Shown piece by piece: positions 37,676-45,619 of a stretch of DNA of 64,000 nucleotides. The notes under the pieces were generated by a model that did no database searches, was not told where the DNA came from, and worked only from the letters and a program-made list of their open reading frames with translations. The translations under genes were made by a program, and so were the position numbers. Origin of the DNA: JASHUC01 sp035523875 (GTDB taxonomy: Bacteria > Pseudomonadota > Gammaproteobacteria > Steroidobacterales > Steroidobacteraceae); the NCBI GenBank assembly GCA_035523875.1, contig DATKPY010000036.1, forward strand, positions 1-64,000. Direction: 5' to 3'. Positions within the stretch are counted from its first letter, which is position 1; every line of letters begins with the position of its first letter.

Positions 37676-38857
37676 GTGACGATTGATGTGCAGCTCAAGA
37701 AACGGCGCGGCGCCTTCGCGCTCGATGTCGCCTTCAGCGTGCGCGGCCCGGGCCTCGTTGCGCTCTTCGGACCCTCCGGCAGCGGCAAGACGACAATCGT
37801 CAACCTGATCGCGGGACTCATCGCCCCGGATGAGGGCTGCGTGCGGCTCGGCGGGACGACGCTCTACGACTCCGTGGCCGGAATCGACGTCCCGGTGGAG
37901 GCGCGGCGCATCGGCTATGTGTTCCAGGACGCGCGGCTCTTTCCGCACCTCGACGTGCGCGGCAATCTCCTCTACGGGGCGAAGCGCGTCGGGGCCGCCA
38001 CGGCCCCCGGGGAGCTTGCGGAGATCGTCGCGCTCCTCGGGATCGAAGCGCTCCTCGAGCGCCGGCCGCGCGGACTCTCCGGCGGCGAGCGCCAGCGGGT
38101 GGCGCTCGGCCGGGCGCTGCTCTGCCGTCCGCGCGTGCTGCTCCTCGATGAGCCGCTCGCCGCGCTCGACCTCGCCCGGCGCGAGGATCTGCTGCCGTAC
38201 CTCGAGCGGCTGCGCGACCGGCTGTCGATCCCGATCGTCTACGTAAGCCACCAGTTCGAGGAGGTGGTGCGGCTCGCCACGCACGTGGTGGTGCTGCGCG
38301 CCGGGAAGGTGGTCGCGCAGGGGGATATCGCGGCGGTGAGTCTCACGGCCCCGCTGCGCGAGATGGTCGGATCCGAGGGGCTCGGAGCGGTGATCGAGGG
38401 GGAGATCGAGGCGCTCGAGCCCGACACCGGTCTCGCGCGCCTGCGAGTGGGCACGGGACGGCTCAAGATCCAGTCCGAAGGCATCGCGCTCACCGGACTC
38501 GTGCGCGTGCAGTTGCTCGCGCGCGACCTGATCCTCGCCGTCGAGCCCCCGCGCGGACTGAGCGTGCGCAACGCGCTCGCCGGAACCCTGGCGAGCATCG
38601 TTGCCGACAGCGACCGCACCCACCTGGTCGAGGTGGACATCGGCGGCCCGAAGCTCCTCGCTCAGGTGACGGCGAGCGCGAGTAGCGAGCTCGGCCTCAG
38701 CGTCGGTCGTCCGATCTGGGTGCTCGTCAAGACCGTCTCGCTCCGCGGCCACGTGTACCCGGCGGGCCCGACTCGGGAGCCGCCGCCCGCGGCGCCGAGC
38801 GCGCCCGGTGGGGCTGCGGCAGCGCACGAGACATGGGCCGACGCGCCGCCGCCTTGA
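37676..38857 (+). CDS. modC: Molybdate ABC transporter ATP-binding protein ModC
   Basis: From the GTG at 37676 the product is 393 residues. It has Walker A FGPSGSGKTT, the signature LSGGERQRVALGRALL, Walker B VLLLDEPLAALD and the switch His in YVSHQFEEV. The C-terminal 130 residues form two Mop/TOBE-like oxyanion-binding units (VIEGEIEALEPDTGLARLRVG and LAGTLASIVADSDRTHLVEVDIGG). The last 30 residues are Pro/Ala-rich and are antisense to the end of modE, so the two genes overlap by 131 bases tail to tail. Confidence 0.94.
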   Translation: MTIDVQLKKRRGAFALDVAFSVRGPGLVALFGPSGSGKTTIVNLIAGLIAPDEGCVRLGGTTLYDSVAGIDVPVEARRIGYVFQDARLFPHLDVRGNLLYGAKRVGAATAPGELAEIVALLGIEALLERRPRGLSGGERQRVALGRALLCRPRVLLLDEPLAALDLARREDLLPYLERLRDRLSIPIVYVSHQFEEVVRLATHVVVLRAGKVVAQGDIAAVSLTAPLREMVGSEGLGAVIEGEIEALEPDTGLARLRVGTGRLKIQSEGIALTGLVRVQLLARDLILAVEPPRGLSVRNALAGTLASIVADSDRTHLVEVDIGGPKLLAQVTASASSELGLSVGRPIWVLVKTVSLRGHVYPAGPTREPPPAAPSAPGGAAAAHETWADAPPP

Positions 38858-39221
38858 GCGGGCGCGGACCGGCCGCATCGCCCGCGAGCCACGCGAGCCG
38901 CGTGGTCGCCGCATCGAGGCTCGCGTGCTCCACGGCCCGGTAGGCGGCGATGATCCGCCGGCCGAGCGCCGTCAGCCGCGCCCCGCCCCCGCCCGCACCG
39001 CCCACGCTCGCGGTCGCCACGGGCTCGACGAAGGCATGATTGAGGTCATCGAGCAGCAGCCACGCGCGTCGATAGCTCATCCCGAGCTCGCGCGCCGCCT
39101 GCGAGAGCGACCCGCTCGCCTCGATGTGCTCGAGGAGCGCGACCTTGCCCGGTCCGATCGAGCTGTCCGGGCCGAGGTCGATGCGTAGGCGGACGCCAAG
39201 GGCACTCTCGCGCGGGTTCAC
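38727..39221 (-). CDS. modE: ModE-type molybdate-responsive regulator, DNA-binding domain only
   Basis: The 164-residue protein has the ModE/LysR-type winged helix at about 20-100: GPGKVALLEHIEASGSLSQAARELGMSYRRAWLLLDDLN, then LTALGRRIIAAYRAVE. It lacks the molybdate-binding Mop domains of full-length E. coli ModE (262 residues). The C-terminal 50 residues are Arg/Pro-rich and antisense to modC. It lies between modC and modA, reversed, and is divergent from modA over 102 bases that contain a candidate operator. How it senses molybdate is not visible in the sequence. Confidence 0.85.
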   Translation of the reverse strand: MNPRESALGVRLRIDLGPDSSIGPGKVALLEHIEASGSLSQAARELGMSYRRAWLLLDDLNHAFVEPVATASVGGAGGGGARLTALGRRIIAAYRAVEHASLDAATTRLAWLAGDAAGPRPLKAAARRPMSRALPQPHRARSAPRAAAPESGPPGTRGRGARRS

Positions 39222-39276
39222 GGCCGCGATGGTAGCGCACTCCCCGCCGCAGCCGAAAAGCGCTCGTTCGGCGCCC

Positions 39277-39294
39277 TATATTCATGCAAATATG
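39277..39294. promoter_or_regulatory. AT-rich inverted repeat between modE and modA, candidate ModE operator
   Basis: TATATTCATGCAAATATG contains the inverted repeat ATATT-N6-AATAT (39278-39282 and 39289-39293). It lies 30 bases before the modA ATG and 56 bases from the modE start. Known ModE sites are AT-rich palindromes built on TATAT-like half sites, which this resembles. It is also one of the few AT-rich stretches in a very GC-rich region, so it may include a -10 element. Confidence 0.5.
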
Positions 39295-39323
39295 ACGTGC
39301 AGCCCCGAGCCGGAGAGAGGACG

Positions 39324-40100
39324 ATGCGGCGCAGAGAGATGCTGGCGACGGCCGTGGCCGCGGTGCTCGTTGAGACCGCCGCGGCGCGTCTCGCGCGCGC
39401 GGCGAGCGGGCCGCCGCTGCTCGTCTTCGGCGCCGCCTCGCTCACCAACGCGCTGCGCGCGGTGGCCGCCGCCTGCCGCGCGAGCGGCGGCCCGAGCGCA
39501 GTGCTCACGTTCGCGGCGAGCTCGACGCTCGCGCGCCAGATCGAGGCGGGCGCGCCGGCCGATGTCTTCTTCTCCGCCGATACGGACTGGATGGACTACC
39601 TCGAGGCGCGGCACCTGATCGAGCCCGCCACCCGTCGCGACATCGTCGGCAATCGCCTCGCGCTCATCGCACCCGCCGCCAGCCGCATTGCGCTCACCGT
39701 GACTCCGGGCTTCGCGCTGCGTGCAGCGCTCGGGGCCGGGCGGCTCGCGCTCGGGGACCCGGCGGGGGTGCCGGCCGGGCGCTACGCGCGCAGCGCGCTC
39801 CGCGCGCTCGGGGTGTGGTCGAGCGTCGCCGATCGGCTCGCACCTGCGGAGAACGTGCGCGCCGCGCTCGAATACGTCGCGCGCGCCGCAGCGCCCCTCG
39901 GCATCGTCTACGAAACCGACGCGCTCATCGAGCCGCGCGTGCGCATCGTCGCCCTCATTCCCCAAGCCGATACACCGCCGATCGTGTACCCGGCGGCCGT
40001 CGTGAAGGGCGCGCGCGCCGCGGCGCCCGCGTTTCTCGCCTATCTGCGGAGCCCGGCGGCGCAGGGCATTTTCCATAACTTCGGCTTCAGCTCTCCCTAG
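39324..40100 (+). CDS. modA: Molybdate ABC transporter substrate-binding protein ModA
   Basis: The 258-residue precursor starts at the ATG at 39324 with GAGAGG 6 bases upstream. It begins with MRRREMLATAVAAVLVETAAA, a signal peptide with a twin-arginine-like start. The mature part shows LLVFGAASLTNALRAV, FAASSTLARQIEAGAPADVFFSAD, GNRLALIAP, LALGDPAGVPAGRYAR and IVYETDA, all ModA signatures. It delivers molybdate to ModBC. Formate dehydrogenase, encoded 12 kb to the right, needs the resulting molybdenum cofactor. Confidence 0.94.
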   Translation: MRRREMLATAVAAVLVETAAARLARAASGPPLLVFGAASLTNALRAVAAACRASGGPSAVLTFAASSTLARQIEAGAPADVFFSADTDWMDYLEARHLIEPATRRDIVGNRLALIAPAASRIALTVTPGFALRAALGAGRLALGDPAGVPAGRYARSALRALGVWSSVADRLAPAENVRAALEYVARAAAPLGIVYETDALIEPRVRIVALIPQADTPPIVYPAAVVKGARAAAPAFLAYLRSPAAQGIFHNFGFSSP

Positions 40101-40250
40101 CCCCGCGTGGGGGCGGGCCCGGCCTCCCGCTCCGCAACCGAGCCGCCGTCACGCTGCCACGCTCGCAGACCGTGCGCCGATTCGGTACACTTGCGCCCCC
40201 TCGATTTCGGGGAACGGCCCCGTAATCGAGCCGTCGAGGAGGCTGCGGCC

Positions 40251-40493
40251 ATGGCCATCGAGCACGCAAGGGTATGCGGATCATGCGAGCGGGAAGCCCC
40301 AAGCTGGGCAACGAGGTGCCCCGTCTGCGGGAGCCTTTCGCTCGTGCACCGAATCACCGTCGTCCCGCCGACGCCCGCAGTCAATCTCCAGGGTCCCGCG
40401 AAGGGTAGGCGCCGGCGCACGGCCCGCGCCCGACCGCCGGCCGGCCGCGAGCCGGCACGCGGGCCTTCGCCGTCCGCCCGCACCTCCGCCTGA
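40251..40493 (+). CDS. Small zinc-ribbon protein of unknown function
   Basis: From the ATG at 40251 the product is 80 residues. It has four cysteines as two CxxC pairs (C9/C12 in VCGSCE and C23/C26 in RCPVCGSL), resembling the zinc ribbon at the N-terminus of RadA. The following half is Arg/Pro/Ala-rich and probably disordered. There is no ATPase domain, so it is not RadA. It lies 150 bases after modA with no other gene between. Whether it is expressed is uncertain. Confidence 0.5.
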   Translation: MAIEHARVCGSCEREAPSWATRCPVCGSLSLVHRITVVPPTPAVNLQGPAKGRRRRTARARPPAGREPARGPSPSARTSA

Positions 40494-40593
40494 GCCGGCG
40501 CGCCGCGGACCCCGCGGCTCCTCCGTCCCCTCGAGCCTGCGCGAGAAGGCTCGACCCCTTGCGCGCGCGGCCGCTTTACTGCTGAGATCGCGC

Positions 40594-41667
40594 ATGCATT
40601 CGAATCGCCGTCCCGCCTCCGCCCCCGTCGTTGCCATCGTCGGCGCCACCGGCGCCGTCGGCGTCGAGCTCATCGCGTGCCTCGAGAAGCGGCGCTTCCC
40701 CCTCGCGGAGCTGCGCCTGCTCGCCTCGGCGCGCTCGGCCGGCAAGCTGCTCGAGTTCAGAGGAGCCGCGCTGCGCGTCGAGGCGCTCACCGAGGAGAGC
40801 TTTCGCGGCGTCGATCTCGCGCTCTTCTCTGCCGGCTCCGGCATCTCGCGGCGCTTCGCGCCGCTCGCGGTGCGCGCGGGGGCGGTGGTAGTGGACAACT
40901 CCTCGGCGTTCCGCGGCGATCCGGCCATTCCGCTCGTCGTGCCGGAGATCAACCCGCAGGCCCTCGAGCGCCACGAGGGCATCATTGCGAATCCGAACTG
41001 CTCGACGATCATTTCCATCACCCCGCTCTGGCCGATCCACCGCGTGAATCGCATCCGGCGCATGATCCTCGCCACCTACCAGGCGGCCTCGGGCGCCGGA
41101 GCCGCCGCCATGCACGAGCTGCGCGAATCGACCCGCGCCTACCTCGAGGAGCGTCCTTTCGCGCATACCGTCCTGCCGCACGCTTACGCGTTCAACCTCT
41201 TCAGCCACAACTCGAAGATCGATCCTGCGACCGGCTACAACGAGGAGGAGATCAAGGTGATGCGGGAGACGCGCAAGATCTTCGGCGACGAAGGAATCCG
41301 CGTCACGGCGACCTGCGTGCGCGTGCCGGTGCTGCGCGCACACAGCGTGGCGATCGACTTCGAGTGCGAGCGGCCGGTGAGCGCCGCGGAGGTGCGCGAG
41401 CTGGTGCGCACCGCCCCCGGCGTCGAGCTCGTCGATGACCGTGAAGGCAACCTCTTCCCGATGCCTCGCGAGGCCTCCGGGCGCGACCCGATCCTCGTCG
41501 GGCGGATCCGGGAGGACGTGAGCGATCCGAGCGGCCGGTCGATCGCGCTCTTCGTCGCGGGCGATCAGCTCTTGAAGGGCGCGGCGTTGAACGCGGTGCA
41601 GATCGCCGAGCTCCTGCTCGGCGCCGCGAGTGCAGCGAAGCAGACCGCTACGGCGAGCGCAGTCTGA
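40594..41667 (+). CDS. asd: Aspartate-semialdehyde dehydrogenase
   Basis: The enzyme makes aspartate semialdehyde for lysine, threonine, methionine and cell-wall synthesis. The 357-residue protein has NADP-binding VAIVGATGAVGVELIACLE and a catalytic Cys136 in ANPNCSTII. VVDNSSAFRGDPAIPLVVPEIN, ATYQAASGAGAAAMHEL and the substrate-binding RVPVLRAHS with the catalytic His are also present. The sequence fits the Asd family better than its inactive Usg homologue because Cys136 and the His are present. It ends just before a strong hairpin shared with the convergent petA. Confidence 0.92.
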   Translation: MHSNRRPASAPVVAIVGATGAVGVELIACLEKRRFPLAELRLLASARSAGKLLEFRGAALRVEALTEESFRGVDLALFSAGSGISRRFAPLAVRAGAVVVDNSSAFRGDPAIPLVVPEINPQALERHEGIIANPNCSTIISITPLWPIHRVNRIRRMILATYQAASGAGAAAMHELRESTRAYLEERPFAHTVLPHAYAFNLFSHNSKIDPATGYNEEEIKVMRETRKIFGDEGIRVTATCVRVPVLRAHSVAIDFECERPVSAAEVRELVRTAPGVELVDDREGNLFPMPREASGRDPILVGRIREDVSDPSGRSIALFVAGDQLLKGAALNAVQIAELLLGAASAAKQTATASAV

Positions 41668-41670
41668 GAG

Positions 41671-41703
41671 GCACCTGACCTTCGCGGCGCGAAGGTCAGG
41701 TGC
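41671..41703. terminator. Perfect 15-bp hairpin between asd and petA, probable bidirectional terminator
   Basis: GCACCTGACCTTCGC (41671-41685) is exactly complementary to GCGAAGGTCAGGTGC (41689-41703), with a GGC loop. It begins 3 bases after the asd stop and overlaps the last codons and stop of petA on the other strand. There is no T-tract. The stem is far longer than chance would give. Confidence 0.7.
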
Positions 41704-42349
41704 TCACCACCTTCTGCGCTTCGGCGGCATCGTCGACACCGACGACGAGCTTCGCGGCGCTTGCGAACGCGTACGGCATGATGTTGAGGTTGATCGATGC
41801 GGGCGAGCCGTCGAATACCCGCCCCGCCAGATCGAAGCGCGAGCCGTGGCACGGACAGAGCCACCCGCCCGGCCAGTACGAGCCGAGCACCGGGTCCTGC
41901 GCATCGAAGTGCGGCTTCGGCAGGCACCCGAGATGCGTGCAGGTGCCGATGCAGACGTACCACTCCGCGAGCCGCGAGCGCATCGTGTTCTTGCAGTACT
42001 CGGGCTGGTTCGAGTCGGCTGACTGCGGATCCTTGAGGAGGCTGTTGTGACTGCCGAGGAGCGAGAGCATCTCGGGGGTCCGATGGACGACGAAGATCGG
42101 ATTGCGCCGCCACACGGTAATGATCATCTGACCGGGCTCGATTTTGGTGAGATCGACCTCGGTCGGAGAGCCGAGCGCGCGGGCGCTCTCGGACGGCAGC
42201 CACGACTCGATGAAGGGCACCACCGTGAAGGCCACTCCCGCGGCACCCGCGATCGTGGTCGCCGCGAGCAGGAGCTTGCGCCGGCTCTCGTCGATCCCCA
42301 CGCCCGCGCCGAGCGCCTCGCCCGGATGGGTCATCTCAACCATTTCCAC
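41696..42349 (-). CDS. petA: Rieske iron-sulfur protein of ubiquinol-cytochrome c reductase
   Basis: The 217-residue protein has an N-terminal twin-arginine-like segment (ESRRKLLLAATT) and one transmembrane anchor (about 28-48). The [2Fe-2S] ligands lie in CTHLGC (C137, H139, C142) and CPCHGS (C165, C167, H168). The EVDLTKIEPGQMIIT segment is typical of the bc1 complex subunit. Normally petA is followed by petB and petC; here it is followed by the end of the convergent asd, and no cytochrome b or c1 gene is in the window. It is the last gene of a long co-directional run after ybdD. Confidence 0.93.
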   Translation of the reverse strand: MEMVEMTHPGEALGAGVGIDESRRKLLLAATTIAGAAGVAFTVVPFIESWLPSESARALGSPTEVDLTKIEPGQMIITVWRRNPIFVVHRTPEMLSLLGSHNSLLKDPQSADSNQPEYCKNTMRSRLAEWYVCIGTCTHLGCLPKPHFDAQDPVLGSYWPGGWLCPCHGSRFDLAGRVFDGSPASINLNIMPYAFASAAKLVVGVDDAAEAQKVVST

Positions 42350-42427
42350 TCCTCAAAGAACGAATCTCAATCCCATTCCCATGCAAGGCCCGTACCCGAG
42401 TTTCGGGCCTTCGAGCCGCCCGCACAG

Positions 42428-42604
42428 TCAGCAGCAGCGGTTGATGCCCCGCCACTTGCGCTCTTCCTCGGCACGCAGGAACGCGCGGCGCGCGAGCGGC
42501 GGCTCACCGGCATGCGCCTGCGCATGATGCGCAAGATACCGCTCGTACGCATCATCGCCGCTCACGGCGCGCAACCATTGCCACAGCATCCGTAGAACGG
42601 TCAT
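42428..42604 (-). CDS. ybdD: YbdD/YjiX family small protein (CstA partner)
   Basis: A 58-residue protein beginning MTVLRMLWQWLRAVSGDDAY and ending in GINRCC. Family members in E. coli (YbdD, YjiX) are about 65 residues, contain DYDNYVEH-like helices and end in ARCC, which this matches. The ATG overlaps the cstA stop codon (ATGA), the normal cstA-ybdD arrangement. YjiX and YbdD are linked to pyruvate or peptide uptake with their CstA-type partner. Confidence 0.85.
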   Translation of the reverse strand: MTVLRMLWQWLRAVSGDDAYERYLAHHAQAHAGEPPLARRAFLRAEEERKWRGINRCC

Positions 42605-44664
42605 GGCTCACCTCCTGCCGCCTCGAGCTGGGTGATCTGATAGGGGGCCTCCGAGCTCTCCTGCGTGGGCAGTCCGCGGACGCTGCGCAGGCACACCCGC
42701 AGCATGTCGACGATGACGAGCCACAGGATCACGGTGAAGATGACCGTGAGCCACGCGTCGAGCTGCTGGTTGAAGATGAGCTTCGGCGCAACCGCCGCGC
42801 GCGCCGGGGAGAGCGCACCCGAGGCGAGCTTGCGCGAGAGCTCGGCGGCTCCGGCAAAGAAGCCGAGTGCCGGATCCGGACTCATGATCTTCTGCCAGGC
42901 GGCGACGCTCGTCACGATCGCGAGCCAGGCGAGCGGCCCTCCGGTGACCCACGCGTAGCGGGCCTTGCCGGACTTGATGAGGATGCCGGTCGCCACGGAG
43001 AGCGCGATCGCCGCGAGCATCTGATTGGAGATGCCGAAGAGCGGCCAGAGGATGTTGACCCCGCCGTTCGGATCGATGACCCCGATGTAGAGAAAGTAGC
43101 CCCACCCGGCGACGATCGCCGCGCTCGTCAGGATCACCGAGGGGTACCAGGAGGTGCGCCCGAGCGGCTTCCACACGTAGCCCAGGAAATCCTGCAGCAT
43201 GAAGCGCCCGACGCGCGTGCCCGCATCGATCGTCGTGAGAATGAACACCGCCTCGAACATGAGCGCGAAGTGGTACCACGCGGCGAGGAGCCCGCGACCG
43301 AAGGTGGAGCCGAAGATGCTCGCCATGCCGACCGCGAGCGATGGCGCACCGCCCGTGCGCGCGAACAACGTCCGCTCGCCCATCGCGTGCGCAAGCTGCT
43401 GCATCTGGTCGACGGTCACCGGGAACCCCCAGCTCGAGATGGTCGCGACCGCCTGCTGCGCGGTGCTGCCGACGACGCCGGCGCCGGTGTTGATCGCGAA
43501 GTACACACCCGGATCGAGGAGCGTCGCGGCGATCACCGCCATGATGGCGACGAAGGACTCGAGCGCCATGCTGCCGTAGCCCACGAGGCGCACATCCGCC
43601 TCGTTCGAGATGAGCTTCGGCGTCGTGCCGCTCGAGACGAGCGCGTGGAAGCCCGACACCGCCCCACAGGCAATCGTGATGAAGACGAAGGGGAAGATCT
43701 TGCCGGCGAAGATCGGGCCCGCCCCCGAGTGCGCGAACTGCGTGAGCGCCGGCATCTTGAGCTGCGGATGGATGACGACGATCGCGATGGCCAAGAGCGC
43801 GATCACGCCCAGCTTGAGGAACGTCGAGAGGTAGCCGCGCGGGGCGAGCAGGAGCCACACGGGGATGATCGCAGCGAGCCAGCCGTAGCCGATCACGAAC
43901 CCGGCGAGCGCGGGCCCGGAGAAATCGAAGAGCCCGCGCAGCCCCGCGCTCTGATCCACCCAGCCGCCGCCCGCGACGCCGAGGAGCAGCAGCACCATGC
44001 CGATGAGCGAGGCCTCGAGGACGCGTCCCGGGCGCACGTTGCGCACGTAGAGCCCGATCGCGATCGCGATCGGAATCGTCGCGAACACCGAGAACGTCGC
44101 CCAGGGACTTCCCTTCATCGCGTTCACGACCACGAGCCCGAGCACCGCGATCAGGATGATCATGATGAGGAGCGTGCCCACGAGTGCCGCAAAGCCGCCG
44201 AAGGGCCCGAGCTCATCGCGCGCCATCTGCCCGAGACTGCGCCCGTCGCGGCGCGTCGAGAGGAACAGGATCGTCATGTCCTGTACGCACCCGCCGAGCA
44301 CCGAGCCGATCAGGATCCAGAGCGTGCCTGGCAGATACCCGAACTGCGCCGCGAGCGTGGGGCCGACCAAGGGCCCGGGGCCCGCGATGGCGGAGAAGTG
44401 GTGGCCGAAGACGATCCAGCGATGGGTCGGCATGAAATCGCGGCCGTTGTTGAGCCGCTCGGCCGGCGTTGCGCGGCTCGCGTCCACCGTGAACACCCGC
44501 GCCGCGATCCACGCGGCGTAGAAGCGGTAGCCGAGCGCGTAGATACAGATCGAGGCGACGATGATCCAGAGGCTGTTGATCGGCTCGTGGCGGTGCAGGG
44601 CGATGCCCCCGAGCGCGAACGCGCCGATCACGGCGAGCGCGATTCCGACGAGGCGTCGCAGCAT
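42601..44664 (-). CDS. cstA: CstA-family carbon starvation transporter (peptide/pyruvate)
   Basis: The 687-residue membrane protein has about 16-18 helices. CstA signatures include RFYAAWIAARVF, RLNNGRDFMPTHRWIVFGHHFSAIAGPGPLVGPTLAAQFG near the N-terminus and a central SGFHALVSSGTTPKLISNE. QDFLGYVWKPLGRT and GISNQMLAAIAL occur in the C-terminal half. E. coli homologues CstA and BtsT take up peptides or pyruvate in carbon limitation. The gene follows folD by 42 bases on the same strand. Confidence 0.94.
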   Translation of the reverse strand: MLRRLVGIALAVIGAFALGGIALHRHEPINSLWIIVASICIYALGYRFYAAWIAARVFTVDASRATPAERLNNGRDFMPTHRWIVFGHHFSAIAGPGPLVGPTLAAQFGYLPGTLWILIGSVLGGCVQDMTILFLSTRRDGRSLGQMARDELGPFGGFAALVGTLLIMIILIAVLGLVVVNAMKGSPWATFSVFATIPIAIAIGLYVRNVRPGRVLEASLIGMVLLLLGVAGGGWVDQSAGLRGLFDFSGPALAGFVIGYGWLAAIIPVWLLLAPRGYLSTFLKLGVIALLAIAIVVIHPQLKMPALTQFAHSGAGPIFAGKIFPFVFITIACGAVSGFHALVSSGTTPKLISNEADVRLVGYGSMALESFVAIMAVIAATLLDPGVYFAINTGAGVVGSTAQQAVATISSWGFPVTVDQMQQLAHAMGERTLFARTGGAPSLAVGMASIFGSTFGRGLLAAWYHFALMFEAVFILTTIDAGTRVGRFMLQDFLGYVWKPLGRTSWYPSVILTSAAIVAGWGYFLYIGVIDPNGGVNILWPLFGISNQMLAAIALSVATGILIKSGKARYAWVTGGPLAWLAIVTSVAAWQKIMSPDPALGFFAGAAELSRKLASGALSPARAAVAPKLIFNQQLDAWLTVIFTVILWLVIVDMLRVCLRSVRGLPTQESSEAPYQITQLEAAGGEP

Positions 44665-44706
44665 GGTACTTCCCCCTACGGCGTGGAGCCGCTGATCATG
44701 CCCCGA

Positions 44707-45588
44707 TCAGAGCCCGGCGCGCCAGTGGGCGGCATCCACCGTGTTCGACATCAGCATCGCGATCGTCATCGGGCCGATGCCGCCCGGCACCGGGGTGATC
44801 CACTGTGCCCGCTCTGCGGCCGGCTCGTACTGCACATCGCCCACGATCTTTCCCGACGGTAAACGATTGATGCCCACATCGAAAACGACGGCGCCCGGAC
44901 GGATCCACTCTCCCCGCACGAACTCCGGTTTGCCGACCGCAGCGACGACGACCTCGGCGCGCTCGACCTCGGCGCCCACATCGCGCGTGCCGGTGTGGCA
45001 GACGGTCACGGTCGCCCGCGCAAGCATGAGCTCGAGCGCCATCGGGCGCCCGACGATGTTCGAGGCGCCGACCACCACCGCGCGCCTGCCGGTGAGCTCG
45101 ATCCCGTAGAGGGCTGCAAGGCGGATGACCCCGTAGGGCGTGCACGGACGCAGCCGCGGCCGCTTTTGCGCGAGCAGTCCGGTGTTCATCGGATGGAAGC
45201 CGTCGGCGTCCTTCGCCGGATCGACCGCATCCATGATGCGGTTCGAGTCGATCGAGGCGGGGAGCGGCATCTGCACCAGGATCGCATCGACGCGCTCATC
45301 GGCGTTGAGCGTGCCGATCAACTCGAGCAGCTCCGCCTGAGTCGTCGTCGCCGGCAGATCGTGCGCGAAGGACTCGATGCCGACCTCGCTGCTCGCCTTG
45401 CGCTTGTTGCGCACGTAGATCGTGGAGGCGGGATCGTGCCCCACCTGCACCACGGCGAGCCCGGGCTTGCGCCCCGCGCGCACCGCGAAGCGCCGCGCCA
45501 GCTCTGCGGTGCGCTCGCGCTCCTTCGCCGCGGCCGCCTTGCCGTCGAGAATGCCCGCCGGTGCGCGCTCGCGCTCGATCGATGACAT
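44707..45588 (-). CDS. folD: Bifunctional methylenetetrahydrofolate dehydrogenase/cyclohydrolase FolD
   Basis: FolD interconverts 5,10-methylene-THF and 10-formyl-THF. From the ATG at 45588 the product is 293 residues. It has PGLAVVQVGHDPASTIYVRNKRKAS with the catalytic Tyr and Lys, LVQMPLPASIDSNRIMDAVDPAKDADGFHPMN and the NADP-binding VVVGASNIVGRPMALEL. PGGIGPMTIAMLMSNT lies at the end. It sits 31 bases after ahcY and is the C1-oxidation step between the MetF-like protein and formate in this cluster. Confidence 0.96.
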   Translation of the reverse strand: MSSIERERAPAGILDGKAAAAKERERTAELARRFAVRAGRKPGLAVVQVGHDPASTIYVRNKRKASSEVGIESFAHDLPATTTQAELLELIGTLNADERVDAILVQMPLPASIDSNRIMDAVDPAKDADGFHPMNTGLLAQKRPRLRPCTPYGVIRLAALYGIELTGRRAVVVGASNIVGRPMALELMLARATVTVCHTGTRDVGAEVERAEVVVAAVGKPEFVRGEWIRPGAVVFDVGINRLPSGKIVGDVQYEPAAERAQWITPVPGGIGPMTIAMLMSNTVDAAHWRAGL

Positions 45589-45619
45589 CTGCCCCCCTCG
45601 ACTCGACCGCGGTCTCGGC

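Noticed and set aside
40594..41667. Usg-type inactive aspartate-semialdehyde dehydrogenase homologue
   Set aside because: The catalytic Cys136 and the later His are both present, which fits an active Asd.
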